Program-made: the position numbers and the translations under genes
DNA from: Lachnospiraceae bacterium
GTDB lineage: Bacteria > Bacillota > Clostridia > Lachnospirales > Lachnospiraceae
Reading direction: 5' to 3'
Assembly (NCBI GenBank): GCA_023663945.1
Contig: JAMPGL010000017.1
Coordinates: forward strand, 1 to 64,000
DNA length: 64,000 nt
The notes under the pieces: model-generated
The model's input: the letters and a program-made list of their open reading frames with translations, nothing else
Told to the model about the DNA's origin: nothing
Databases searched by the model: none
Shown here: positions 34,310 through 42,582 of the stretch, piece after piece
Layout of the letters: each line of letters starts with the position of its first letter
Position numbering within the stretch: position 1 is the first letter of the stretch

Positions 34310-35563
34310 TCATAATTCCAAACTGTTCTCTTCCAGAAGGAAATCATAAATGCTCATGGTCACAATTCCGTGTTCATCCCTCTGCACTTTTCTCACATCT
34401 TTTACGATAATTATCTTCTTAAACGAGTCGTTCACATTTAAAAAAGGAGCTTTTTCCTGAGTAATCTTTTCTGCATCAGGCAGGCTGTACGCCGACTGAA
34501 TATAATAACGCCTGCTCCCCATATTGGCTATAAAATCAATTTCCAGCTGTTTCTTCTCCTGTCTGCCATCCTGTGTCCTGCTTCTTTTGGCAACAACACC
34601 TACATCTACTTGGAATCCTCTCATCCGCAATTCGTTATAAATAATATTTTCCATTAAATGAGTCTCCTCGACCTGTCGAAATCCTAATCTTGCATTTCTA
34701 AGCCCCACATCCTCAAAATAATACTTTAACGGCGTTCCGATATATTTTCTTCCCTTTACGTCATAGCGGTTTACTTCGCTTACTATAAATGCATCTTTTA
34801 AATATTCAATATACATCCGGATTGTGTTTAGACTAATATCTGACTGAATAACGCTCTTAAAAGTTGCTTCTATCTTTGACGCGTTGGTAAGAGAACCGAT
34901 TCCTGATGCAAGCACATTGATAAGGTCATTTAATTCCTGCACTTTTTCAATGTGATTTCTTTCCATAATATCTCTTATATAAGTTTCCTCAAAAAGCCTT
35001 GTAAGGTATGTGATTTTCTGCTCCTCCGTCTTCATGGTAAGCGTCAGGGGAAGCCCGCCGTAAGTCACATAATCCGCCCATCCTTGATACTTATCTCCCT
35101 CATAAACTCCCATAAATTCCCGGAAGCTTACCGGATAAATATGAACCTCGTCGCCGCGCCCTCTAAATTCAGTGATAACATCCTTTGATAAAAATTTAGA
35201 ATTACTTCCCGTTACATAAATATCAGCATTTGTCACATGAAGCAGGGAATTTAATACCTCTTCAAATTCGTCCAGCATCTGCACCTCGTCAAGCAGAATA
35301 TAATAATCTTTTTCATCTGTAATCTGTGAATAGATATATTCCAAAATCGTATCGGGGTTCCTGTATTTCTTATGCTCTCTTCGATCCAGTTCAATTGCAA
35401 TGATATGTTCTTTGTCCACTCCCATGCTTAATAGATATTCCTTAAATATATGAAATATCAGATAGGATTTGCCGGATCTTCTGATTCCTGTAACAATCTT
35501 AATCATGCCATTGTGCATTCGGTCTTTTAATTTTTGCAAATACTGGTCTCTTTTAATTTCCAT
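34310..35563 (-). CDS. AAA_14/DUF4143 ATPase
   Basis: This second DUF4143 ATPase (417 aa) differs clearly from the one at 24.4 kb. The P-loop is TGIRRSGKSYL (about residues 24-34), Walker B YILLDEVQML, and sensor region VTGSNSKFL. The C-terminal KQLEIDFIANMGSRRYYIQSA has the PD-(D/E)XK-like pattern with a changed last residue, so nuclease activity is doubtful. I start at MEIKRDQYL (GGAGAATCGGA upstream), since the 35 codons before it look noncoding. It ends 24 bp ahead of the response regulator and may share its transcript. Confidence 0.8.
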   Translation of the reverse strand: MEIKRDQYLQKLKDRMHNGMIKIVTGIRRSGKSYLIFHIFKEYLLSMGVDKEHIIAIELDRREHKKYRNPDTILEYIYSQITDEKDYYILLDEVQMLDEFEEVLNSLLHVTNADIYVTGSNSKFLSKDVITEFRGRGDEVHIYPVSFREFMGVYEGDKYQGWADYVTYGGLPLTLTMKTEEQKITYLTRLFEETYIRDIMERNHIEKVQELNDLINVLASGIGSLTNASKIEATFKSVIQSDISLNTIRMYIEYLKDAFIVSEVNRYDVKGRKYIGTPLKYYFEDVGLRNARLGFRQVEETHLMENIIYNELRMRGFQVDVGVVAKRSRTQDGRQEKKQLEIDFIANMGSRRYYIQSAYSLPDAEKITQEKAPFLNVNDSFKKIIIVKDVRKVQRDEHGIVTMSIYDFLLEENSLEL

Positions 35564-35656
35564 TCCGATTCTCCATTTTGACATTTTAGGGACATTGTGC
35601 CCTTCTTTTTCAATATTATACACTTTAAAGAAATGGCTTGCAATCATTTTGGGGGC

Positions 35657-35701
35657 AAAAAGGCGCAAAGCCTCGAACAGATAAGAGACCTTGCGCCTTT
35701 C
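35657..35701 (-). terminator. Terminator of the glycoside-hydrolase-like gene
   Basis: On the minus strand AAAGGCGCAA and TTGCGCCTTT pair around a long loop, and TTTTG follows. It lies 18 bp beyond the stop at 35719. Confidence 0.75.
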
Positions 35702-35718
35702 AATTTTAATAATATATC

Positions 35719-37464
35719 CTATTTCATCAATTCCAACACATAGTTCACGCCGGGCATAATCTCCACGGCAAGCTTTCCTCCCGTCACAGGGATTTCCTCT
35801 CCCCTGACCAAATCTTTCACTGCTTTCACCTCGTCTGACATATTCAGTACAATGCTTTCCCCGTAGGGAAGGTCAGACCGAAGGATGATCTTGTCATTGT
35901 CATAAGCAAAAAGCTGAATCTGCGCAGATCCCTCAATGACAGTCGGCATTTCCTTGCAGAATAATCCTCTGATCACATTCAGCACCTCTGCGGGATAATG
36001 GTAAAGGTCGCCCATATTATCGGGGATTGTGACGATGCTGATGCTTCCCTCTCCATACTTGCATCGAAGCACAATGGGGAAGTTATTGCCTGTGCCATAG
36101 GCGGCGGCAAGCTCCCAAATGTCATTGGTGCAATAGTCAAGCTGAGGAATGAGCACCGGCACATCTCCGGCATACTTACCGCTGATATTTACTCCGCTGT
36201 TTTTGCTGAATGCATACTCCGAAGCCAGCGCTTTTCTGGAAGAGTACTTCACATTGACAAACTCTTTAAACGCATCGCCCATTTTCCGCACAAAACCGCT
36301 GGTCACGATTACGGAAGCGCCGTCCAGCATGCTCTTTTTCATTTTGGATACAATATCCGCATCGTCCGCGGCACCCTCCGCCAAAAAGATTACCTTCTCC
36401 TCTTTGGGATAGTCAATATAAGGTTCAAAGGGGATTCCGCACATTCCAAGGTAGTTGTGAAGATTATCCTCTCCCCTTCCGTTTGCCGGGCGGTACGCCG
36501 CCGCACCGATGGGACTGCCAAGCTGTCCCAGATATTCATCCACTTCCTTAAAAAGCTCCCCTACAGCAGGGGCAAACAGCCTGAACGAAGGCTCTTTGAT
36601 GATGGAATCCAGACAGAACAGGGTCACTTCCTTTGCCTTTGCAAACAGCGTGAGATACCCCTGCTCCAAATAGGAAGTCAGGTTATATGTACACTCATAA
36701 GGGTCAAACCAGCCGCCAAGGTTCCGTCCCGGCGCCGCACTTTCCAGATAGCGCATTACAAAATAGCTTAAATATTTAGGCAGGTGCTGTGCGCAATACG
36801 CAGGATTCCTAGTCTCTGTCCCGGTATAAATAGAGTCAAACAACGCCGGTTCCATCTTAAGGTCGTAGCCTGTCTCATTGAACACCTCATACCACTGAGG
36901 GAATTTCACGATTACGTTGATGTCCGGATTGATTTCTTTTGCTGTTTTCATCACGATTTCTTCCGTGATTTCACGCTTCTCATCCAAACGGAACTGAGAC
37001 CATGTGCGGTCACCCTTTTTTGCCACGCAGTCCTTACAGCGGCAGTTCAAGAAGTAAAAATCGTCAAAAATAAATTCATCAAAGACTTCCGCATTCAACG
37101 CGACAGCTTTCCGCAGGATTTCACGCCCCTCCGGCTTAGAATAGCATAAGGAAATGAATCCATCCTCATCGGTTTCCCCTGCGCATGTGGTGATGCCGCC
37201 GGATACGGCAATTCCTTTGCCCTCAAAGTATTCTTTTACTTTAAAAAGCTGTTCTTTGGACGCCCAATTCATGCCTCTGTAGCATTCCACATAAGCACGT
37301 CCGATTTTTACATTGTCAGAGAGCAGTCGGAATTTCCGGTCAAATTCATCCAAATCCGTGATACTGTTTACATTTTGAACCGGACAGTAGACAGCCACGT
37401 TAAAATTCTCATAACTGTTCTTCGCAAGTCTCTGTGCAATGCTTTTGTTTTTCATTTTTTCCAT
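35719..37464 (-). CDS. Glycoside-hydrolase-like protein of unknown specificity
   Basis: This 581-aa soluble protein appears to have an N-terminal TIM-barrel-like part (VAVYCPVQNV; FDEFIFDDFYFLNCRCKDC, with adjacent acidic residues at a place typical for catalysis; INVIVKFPQWYEVFNE). The middle part (VIFLAEGAADDADIVSKMKKSML) resembles the flavodoxin-like trimerisation domain of GH42-type enzymes. The C-terminal beta domain is IILRSDLPYGESIVLNMS. The family name is not certain. I start at MEKMKNKS, with GGAGGG 9 bases upstream. A TGACAC-TT-GTGTCA palindrome upstream suggests sugar-responsive repression. Confidence 0.55.
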   Translation of the reverse strand: MEKMKNKSIAQRLAKNSYENFNVAVYCPVQNVNSITDLDEFDRKFRLLSDNVKIGRAYVECYRGMNWASKEQLFKVKEYFEGKGIAVSGGITTCAGETDEDGFISLCYSKPEGREILRKAVALNAEVFDEFIFDDFYFLNCRCKDCVAKKGDRTWSQFRLDEKREITEEIVMKTAKEINPDINVIVKFPQWYEVFNETGYDLKMEPALFDSIYTGTETRNPAYCAQHLPKYLSYFVMRYLESAAPGRNLGGWFDPYECTYNLTSYLEQGYLTLFAKAKEVTLFCLDSIIKEPSFRLFAPAVGELFKEVDEYLGQLGSPIGAAAYRPANGRGEDNLHNYLGMCGIPFEPYIDYPKEEKVIFLAEGAADDADIVSKMKKSMLDGASVIVTSGFVRKMGDAFKEFVNVKYSSRKALASEYAFSKNSGVNISGKYAGDVPVLIPQLDYCTNDIWELAAAYGTGNNFPIVLRCKYGEGSISIVTIPDNMGDLYHYPAEVLNVIRGLFCKEMPTVIEGSAQIQLFAYDNDKIILRSDLPYGESIVLNMSDEVKAVKDLVRGEEIPVTGGKLAVEIMPGVNYVLELMK

Positions 37465-37494
37465 AAGTTGTAACCCTCCGCATCTAAAAGATTG

Positions 37495-37508
37495 TGACAC
37501 TTGTGTCA
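37495..37508. promoter_or_regulatory. Palindrome upstream of the glycoside-hydrolase-like gene
   Basis: TGACAC-TT-GTGTCA lies 31 bp ahead of the start codon, between the likely promoter and the ribosome site. Its position and symmetry suit an operator for a dimeric repressor; the regulator is not known. Confidence 0.45.
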
Positions 37509-37616
37509 TTCTCTTTATTCTTAAGCTATGATAACATTGATGGGGGATTTATTCTATCACACATTTATGCAATTATCGTATTTTTCTCTTTTTCTGATTG
37601 TGGTGTGTTATATTTT

Positions 37617-37670
37617 GGTTTAATGTGGTAAAGGGTGGTTGGAGGACGGACGCTTGTATGGAGATTTATT
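37617..37670 (+). repeat. 54-bp dispersed repeat, copy 2
   Basis: It matches 48-101 (inverted) with one mismatch and begins at the same base, GGTTTAATGTGG. A different, much longer palindrome follows. A possible terminal partner, the inverted CAAACTAAACC, lies at 37821-37831, so the full unit may be about 215 bp. It fills the 379-bp gap between the glycoside-hydrolase-like gene and spoVAD. Confidence 0.8.
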
Positions 37671-37671
37671 T

Positions 37672-37778
37672 CTACGTCGCCACGCTCTCGCTCACTAAAA
37701 AGCACAGCAGTACTTGGTGAGGTATTTTCGAACCTAGTACTGCTGCGCTTTTTAGTGAACGAGAGTGGGGCGACGTAG
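37672..37778. repeat. Long imperfect hairpin, 46-bp arms
   Basis: The arms 37672-37717 and 37733-37778 match at 41 of 46 positions around a 15-base loop. Both ends read CTACGTCGCC/GGCGACGTAG-like and the inner parts CAGCAGTACT/AGTACTGCTG. It follows repeat copy 2 directly and would give a very stable RNA or cruciform. An 86-codon frame across it looks like chance. Confidence 0.85.
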
Positions 37779-37843
37779 AAGTTATTCTTGATACGAGTGG
37801 TCGTCTTGATAATACGCCTAATCAAACTAAACCGGAACTTAAA

Positions 37844-38881
37844 CTACTTACAACTCACCAGCTCCACCGCATGAGCAATTCCTGGTATGCTCTGTCCTTC
37901 ATTAAAGCTGGTCTTGGAAAGCAATGCGCCGGTAGGAACAAATAACACCCGTTTCCATTTCTTTTCTTCAAGCTGTTTCAAGATATATGCCGACAAGACC
38001 ACCGCAGAACATCCGCATCCGCTTCCTCCTGCATGGGCATCCTGACTTTGGTCATAGATTTCCATTCCGCAGTCCATATGCACCTTGGAAATGTCCATCC
38101 CTTTTTCCCTCATCATATCCCAAAGCACCTTCTGTCCCACGCTTCCCAAATCCCCGGTGATAATCTTATCATAATCTGAGGGCAGACGCCCAAAATCCAT
38201 CAAATTCCGGTAAATCGTGTCGCAGGCTGCCGGAGCCATGCAGGCTCCCATATTCATGGAATCCTTCAGCCCGTAATCAACAATCTTTCCGATTGTGAGC
38301 CCCGCAATCATTGCCCGGTCGTGCTCTCCCCGGCTTCCGCTCAGGATAAATGCACCGCTTCCCGTTACTGTCCATGTTGCAGAGAGAGGTCTCTGATTTC
38401 CATAGCCCAAAGGAAAACGAAACTCCTTTTCCGCACTGGCAAAATGGCTGGATGTCACACATGCCGCATGCTCCGCCATCCCCCCTGCAATCATAGCTGT
38501 CGCCATAGAGATTGTAAGACCGCAGGTGGAACACGCTCCATACATTCCCACCAGCGGAATCTGAAAGGAAGCCAGCCCAAAACTGCTGGCTATTGATTGG
38601 CCAAGCAGGTCACCAGCAAACAAATAGCGTACCTCGTCCTTTTTAATCCCGGATTTTCCTATTGCAAGCTGTAACGCCTCCTTTTGCAGAGTGCTTTCCG
38701 CTTCCTCCCAGGTATCACAACCGAATTTGTCATCTTTTCCTACCATATCAAAAAGACCGCCAAACGGTCCTTCTCCTTCTTTAGACCCCGCCACGGATGC
38801 GCTTGCTCTTATATAAACGGGCACAGGCACCTTAATGCTGTGCTGTCCCTGCTCAAAAATCGCTCCAACTGTCGTTTCCAT
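37844..38881 (-). CDS. spoVAD: Stage V sporulation protein AD
   Basis: SpoVAD binds dipicolinic acid on the forespore inner membrane and supports its uptake. The 345-aa thiolase-fold protein has the family stretches YGACSTCGLTISMATAMIAGGMAEHA and DAHAGGSGCGCSAVVLSAY. Length is as expected. CTGGAGG precedes the ATG. In Bacillus it lies between spoVAC and spoVAE; here spoVAC is 3 kb away on the other strand and spoVAE 27 kb away. It has its own sigma-G-like promoter. Confidence 0.95.
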   Translation of the reverse strand: METTVGAIFEQGQHSIKVPVPVYIRASASVAGSKEGEGPFGGLFDMVGKDDKFGCDTWEEAESTLQKEALQLAIGKSGIKKDEVRYLFAGDLLGQSIASSFGLASFQIPLVGMYGACSTCGLTISMATAMIAGGMAEHAACVTSSHFASAEKEFRFPLGYGNQRPLSATWTVTGSGAFILSGSRGEHDRAMIAGLTIGKIVDYGLKDSMNMGACMAPAACDTIYRNLMDFGRLPSDYDKIITGDLGSVGQKVLWDMMREKGMDISKVHMDCGMEIYDQSQDAHAGGSGCGCSAVVLSAYILKQLEEKKWKRVLFVPTGALLSKTSFNEGQSIPGIAHAVELVSCK

Positions 38882-38910
38882 AAAAAACCTCCAGATGATT
38901 TACTTTTGGT

Positions 38911-38939
38911 TAGTTTTTCTCATCCGGAGATTTTTATTC
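38911..38939 (-). promoter_or_regulatory. Sigma-G-like promoter of spoVAD
   Basis: On the minus strand GAATA, 17 bp, AAAACTA. The -35 is perfect and the -10 matches CATACTA at 5 of 7, the weakest of the four spoVA promoters here. It lies 30 bp ahead of the start codon. Confidence 0.55.
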
Positions 38940-38993
38940 ATAAAATAACATGCGTTTTTATTTTTCAAAAGGTATATTTTCATGGTTTGTTAT

Positions 38994-39039
38994 AACAACC
39001 ATATCGGCATTTTTTTATCTTTTTGCCGTTATGGTTGTT
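38994..39039. terminator. Hairpin between the SGNH gene and spoVAD
   Basis: AACAACCATATCGGCA and TGCCGTTATGGTTGTT pair with one mismatch around a T-rich loop, 18 bp beyond the SGNH gene stop. It probably ends that transcript before the spoVAD promoter, though the T-run after the stem is poor. Confidence 0.55.
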
Positions 39040-39057
39040 TTAACTTCTCCCTGCTTC

Positions 39058-40299
39058 TCACTCCCCCACAACTCCATGTTCCAGCAAAAACTGTTTCCAC
39101 ACTTCATCATATACTCCCAGCAGATGAATCTGGTCGAAGGTGTAATCCGCATTCAGGTTTCCCTCCTCGTCACAGATTACCTCATTTACGTCAATATAAA
39201 AAATGTTCTCATTATCCGCCAGCGTTGCCACTGCATTATTTCGGGCGTTAATATTACTGTTATTGAAAATAGCATCTTCACTGCTCTTTTTGCCGGATAC
39301 CCGCATAACGCCCTGTATAAAAATCTTGGCTCCCGGTTCCAGTTCCCGAAGCGTATCAACTACCTCGGTATATTTTTCCATATAATTTTCGGTGGTGCCC
39401 CGTCCCAGCTCATTAATCCCTACCATAATATAAATCTTTCCATAGTCCTTAGCCGCCAATGCAGCCGGAATGGTTCCAAGCCCCTTGAAATTTTCTTCCA
39501 AAACCTTATAAATCGTAAGGGATGTCTCACAATAAAAATCAGCATGCTCCGAAAGATCCGTATAATCCCTAAGACCTACGGTTCGGGAATCCCCAATAAA
39601 CAAAGCGTCGTCAAAATAGCTTTCATCCACTTGTGCAAACTCATATGCCGACGCACGAATCACTCCCGCATCCCCATATATATCCGCAGAAATATGATTA
39701 ATATACTCTTCATAAGTACTCTCTCTGAGGGGTTCCAGCCTGCCCGACGGAATATCCGCCATATTTTCGTTATTTTCCTGCGAATTTGCGCTCTGTGGAT
39801 TTTCACCTTGGGAATTTCCACTCTGCGAAGCTTCCCCGGCATGCCCTTCTCCCTGCGAAATTTGGTCTGGCGTTCCATCCTCTTCTTCCGCGCCGTCTCC
39901 GGCATCTGCATTCTCATTCAGGGAAGGAATCTGCGCTGGCAGCACTTCTCCCCCGCCCATGGAATGATTTCCGTCCGATGCATCCAAAGATGCTTCGGAA
40001 GATGCTGAAAGCTCCTCCGATGCCCCGGGAACCAGCGGAAGCTCTCCTTCTGCCGACGCCTCCTGCATATCCGGCTCCATCACAAAATCACCTACCGGCA
40101 CACTATTTTCATCCAAAATCTGCCACGGATAAATATCATCATTTAACGCGGTAAACATCACGGACAAAATCGGCGCCTTCCACGGTGAATAGTCCTGCAT
40201 GGCATAAATCGTCTGCTTTCCGCCCACTGCAATTATGGTAAAAAGAAGCCCCGTGCTCAATAAAATCACAAAAAGGGGACACTTCCTGATAAATTTCAT
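39058..40299 (-). CDS. Secreted/anchored SGNH-family hydrolase or acyltransferase
   Basis: This 413-aa protein has an N-terminal membrane segment (about residues 8-28), a long disordered linker rich in Glu, Ser, Gly and Asn (about 75-190, with short repeats such as SQSGNSQGENPQSANSQ), and an extracellular SGNH domain. The catalytic blocks are FIGDSRTVGL (Ser), VGINELG (Asn) and DQIHLL (Asp/His). With the MBOAT gene 76 bp upstream it would complete an O-acylation system that moves acyl groups to a cell-surface polymer, as in DltB/DltD or PatA/PatB. The acceptor is unknown. Confidence 0.85.
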   Translation of the reverse strand: MKFIRKCPLFVILLSTGLLFTIIAVGGKQTIYAMQDYSPWKAPILSVMFTALNDDIYPWQILDENSVPVGDFVMEPDMQEASAEGELPLVPGASEELSASSEASLDASDGNHSMGGGEVLPAQIPSLNENADAGDGAEEEDGTPDQISQGEGHAGEASQSGNSQGENPQSANSQENNENMADIPSGRLEPLRESTYEEYINHISADIYGDAGVIRASAYEFAQVDESYFDDALFIGDSRTVGLRDYTDLSEHADFYCETSLTIYKVLEENFKGLGTIPAALAAKDYGKIYIMVGINELGRGTTENYMEKYTEVVDTLRELEPGAKIFIQGVMRVSGKKSSEDAIFNNSNINARNNAVATLADNENIFYIDVNEVICDEEGNLNADYTFDQIHLLGVYDEVWKQFLLEHGVVGE

Positions 40300-40375
40300 A
40301 ATCTTCCTCTTTTCTCTTTAGGTGAAAATTGTCTTTCGCAACATTCTCACTCTGTATAAACTGCAATCCATAACA

Positions 40376-41752
40376 CTAGAATTTCAAATACATAAAAGGA
40401 TTTCCCGCACTGTTGGATAAAAAGTAAACGGAAACCCAGAAAATAACTGTAAGCAGCAGCAGAATAACCGGATTTCTTTTATGCTTTTCATAAAACCGGA
40501 ACACCGCTGGAATACACAGGATAATGCCCGCTGCAAAAAAGATTCCGTAATTTTGCGCATACCTGACAATATCCTGAGAATTGACCGCAATGCCTGCGCC
40601 TCCTAAAAAGGGAAACAGCCGTCCAAAATAAACGCCCAGGTTAGGAATGTCCGTAATCGCAAAGACCACCCACGTAAGCGGAATGATCAAAAGCACATAC
40701 AAATGTCCCAAAACAGGAATTTTAGTCAATATTTTCCCATATAGTAACTTTTCAAGAATGATCAGAAATCCCAGCACCGCGCCCCAGATAATGAAGTTTA
40801 TTCCGTTTCCGTGCCAAAGCCCTGTCAGAAGCCATACAACCGCCAGATTAAAGACCATTCGGATGCCGGAGCACCTGCTCCCTCCAAGGGGAATGTAGAC
40901 ATAATCCCGAAACCAGCTTCCCAAGGTCATATGCCATCTGCGGTAAAACTCGGAAATTGTTTTGGAAGCATACGGGTGATGGAAATTTTCAATAAATTGA
41001 TAGCCAAGCATCACCAAAAGCCCCGAAGCCATCAGGGAATAGCCCCAAAAGTCAAAATAAAGCTGTAAAGAATAGCCTGCCGCCCCAAACCACGCCAGAG
41101 GCGTTGAAATGCTTTGAAACCCGATCATTTGAAGGTCGTTCCACAAAATAGCAAGCCGGTCCGCCAAGAGCACCTTCATCCCCAGCCCCAGCACAAAGTA
41201 TTTCAGCCCATCCTCAAACTGCTCCGGACTGTAACTCCTCTTCATGTCGAATTCCGCGTCCTGATACCGCATAATAGGTCCGGACACCACCTGCGGAAAC
41301 ATCATAAAATAAAGCGCCGTATATTTTAACCGCGGTCTGCTCCAAATCTCTCTCCGATACAAGTCCACCTGATAAGAAATCATCTTAAAAATATAAAAAC
41401 TGATTCCAAGCGGAAGCAGGGCGCTGTCCACAAAAGCGCTGAGCAGTTTAAACGTGCAGAGAACCGCCGCATCAAGAATCACCGCACGCACCAAGTAACG
41501 CCTGCGCCGTCTTGTCTGCCACTCGTGAAGCTCAAATCCCTCGCTGACCTTCCATGAACTGACTGCCAGCGCGTGGTTCATTAAAGTAGTCAGCACCAGC
41601 GCCAGAATAAATAACGGCTCCCCCACCGCATAAAAAATAAAACTTCCCACAAGCAGGGTCATCTCCCGGTGTCTGGAAGGCGTTATATAATAAAATATTA
41701 AAAAAACCGGCAGGAACCGGAACAAAAATTCTAAACTGGAAAAGCTGACCAT
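40376..41752 (-). CDS. MBOAT-family O-acyltransferase (AlgI/DltB-like)
   Basis: This 458-aa integral membrane protein has about eleven segments. MBOAT features are visible: FPQVVSGPIMRY, the RRWHMTLGSWFRDYVYIPLGGSR block, and LTGLWHGNGINFIIWG with the catalytic His. Such proteins bring acyl groups across the membrane for transfer to wall polymers or glycans. AGAGG precedes the ATG. It is in one operon with the SGNH gene. The pair sits between spoVAD and spoVAC, so a spore-envelope acceptor is conceivable, but no sporulation promoter was seen in front of it. Confidence 0.92.
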   Translation of the reverse strand: MVSFSSLEFLFRFLPVFLIFYYITPSRHREMTLLVGSFIFYAVGEPLFILALVLTTLMNHALAVSSWKVSEGFELHEWQTRRRRRYLVRAVILDAAVLCTFKLLSAFVDSALLPLGISFYIFKMISYQVDLYRREIWSRPRLKYTALYFMMFPQVVSGPIMRYQDAEFDMKRSYSPEQFEDGLKYFVLGLGMKVLLADRLAILWNDLQMIGFQSISTPLAWFGAAGYSLQLYFDFWGYSLMASGLLVMLGYQFIENFHHPYASKTISEFYRRWHMTLGSWFRDYVYIPLGGSRCSGIRMVFNLAVVWLLTGLWHGNGINFIIWGAVLGFLIILEKLLYGKILTKIPVLGHLYVLLIIPLTWVVFAITDIPNLGVYFGRLFPFLGGAGIAVNSQDIVRYAQNYGIFFAAGIILCIPAVFRFYEKHKRNPVILLLLTVIFWVSVYFLSNSAGNPFMYLKF

Positions 41753-41868
41753 CTCTTAAACCTCTTTGTTTCATTCTTGCAATTTGTCCAGTTATAGTTT
41801 ATCACCCCTTTCAAAAATCTACAAGATACGACAACCGCTCATTTCGGTTTTTTAATTATTAATTTTTT

Positions 41869-41897
41869 GCATATTTTTTCCTAAATCCGGCAGAATA
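41869..41897 (+). promoter_or_regulatory. Sigma-G-type promoter of spoVAC
   Basis: GCATA, 17 bp, CAGAATA. The -35 is perfect and the -10 differs from CATNHTA at one position. It lies 35 bp ahead of the preferred start, so a GTG/ATG at 41906 would be too close to the transcription start. Confidence 0.7.
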
Positions 41898-41932
41898 AAA
41901 GAAAAATGCCTGCGGGCGGAAACGAGGAAATT

Positions 41933-42412
41933 ATGAGCGGACAAAAAAGTGAAGAACAGCTTTCTCTTGAAAAAGACTATGAAGAATATATCAAGCGGAT
42001 TACTCCCACCCACAACCTGCTTTTGCAGATGCTCAAAGCCTTTATTACCGGCGGCATCATCTGCACAGTCGGACAGTTTCTGCTTAATTTTGCCAAAAAC
42101 ACTCTCGGCATGGATCAGGACATGGCAGGCAGCTTCTGCTCTCTGATTCTGGTGCTTGTCAGTGTCCTGCTCACCGGTTTTAATATTTATCCGTCCATTG
42201 TTAAATTCGGCGGCGCAGGCGCTTTAGTTCCCATCACCGGATTTGCCAACTCCGTAGCGGCTCCCGCTGTGGAGTTTAAAAAGGAAGGACAGGTATTTGG
42301 AATCGGCTGTAAGATATTTACCATTGCGGGACCAGTGATTTTATATGGGATTTTTACAAGCTGGGTGCTTGGGCTTGGTTATTGGCTTGGAAAGCTGATG
42401 GGTATTTTTTAA
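41933..42412 (+). CDS. spoVAC: Stage V sporulation protein AC
   Basis: SpoVAC is a mechanosensitive membrane channel of the dipicolinate transport complex. The 159-aa chain has a charged N-terminus (EKDYEEYIKRITPTHN) and four membrane segments, with the family stretch VKFGGAGALVPITGFANSVAAPAVEFKKEG. GAGGAAATT precedes the chosen ATG. It is monocistronic here and faces away from spoVAD, the reverse of the usual AC-AD-AE order. Its length is normal. Confidence 0.95.
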   Translation: MSGQKSEEQLSLEKDYEEYIKRITPTHNLLLQMLKAFITGGIICTVGQFLLNFAKNTLGMDQDMAGSFCSLILVLVSVLLTGFNIYPSIVKFGGAGALVPITGFANSVAAPAVEFKKEGQVFGIGCKIFTIAGPVILYGIFTSWVLGLGYWLGKLMGIF

Positions 42413-42582
42413 AGAAAATTATGCAAATTGCACGAAGGGCAGAGTGACGATATTGGTCGTTAACTCTGTCTTTTTATTTGCTTATTTAGCTTTTTCGACT
42501 ATAATATTAATATGCAGACAAGCTAGTGTATTTTACTGCTAATATTCTTTTGGATGGATATATGGATTTAAAAGGAGCAGAG

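Noticed and set aside
35998-36771. 257-codon plus-strand frame
   Set aside because: Antisense to the glycoside-hydrolase-like gene and has Cys/His/Arg-rich shadow composition.
37565-37825. 86-codon minus-strand frame
   Set aside because: It runs through the dispersed repeat and the 46-bp hairpin, has no ribosome site, and its text has no protein-like pattern.
38941-39057. Alternative upstream sigma-G promoter for spoVAD (CATGTTA near 38945)
   Set aside because: The -10-like CATGTTA is good but there is no -35 at the right distance; the GAATA-N17 site closer to the gene fits better.
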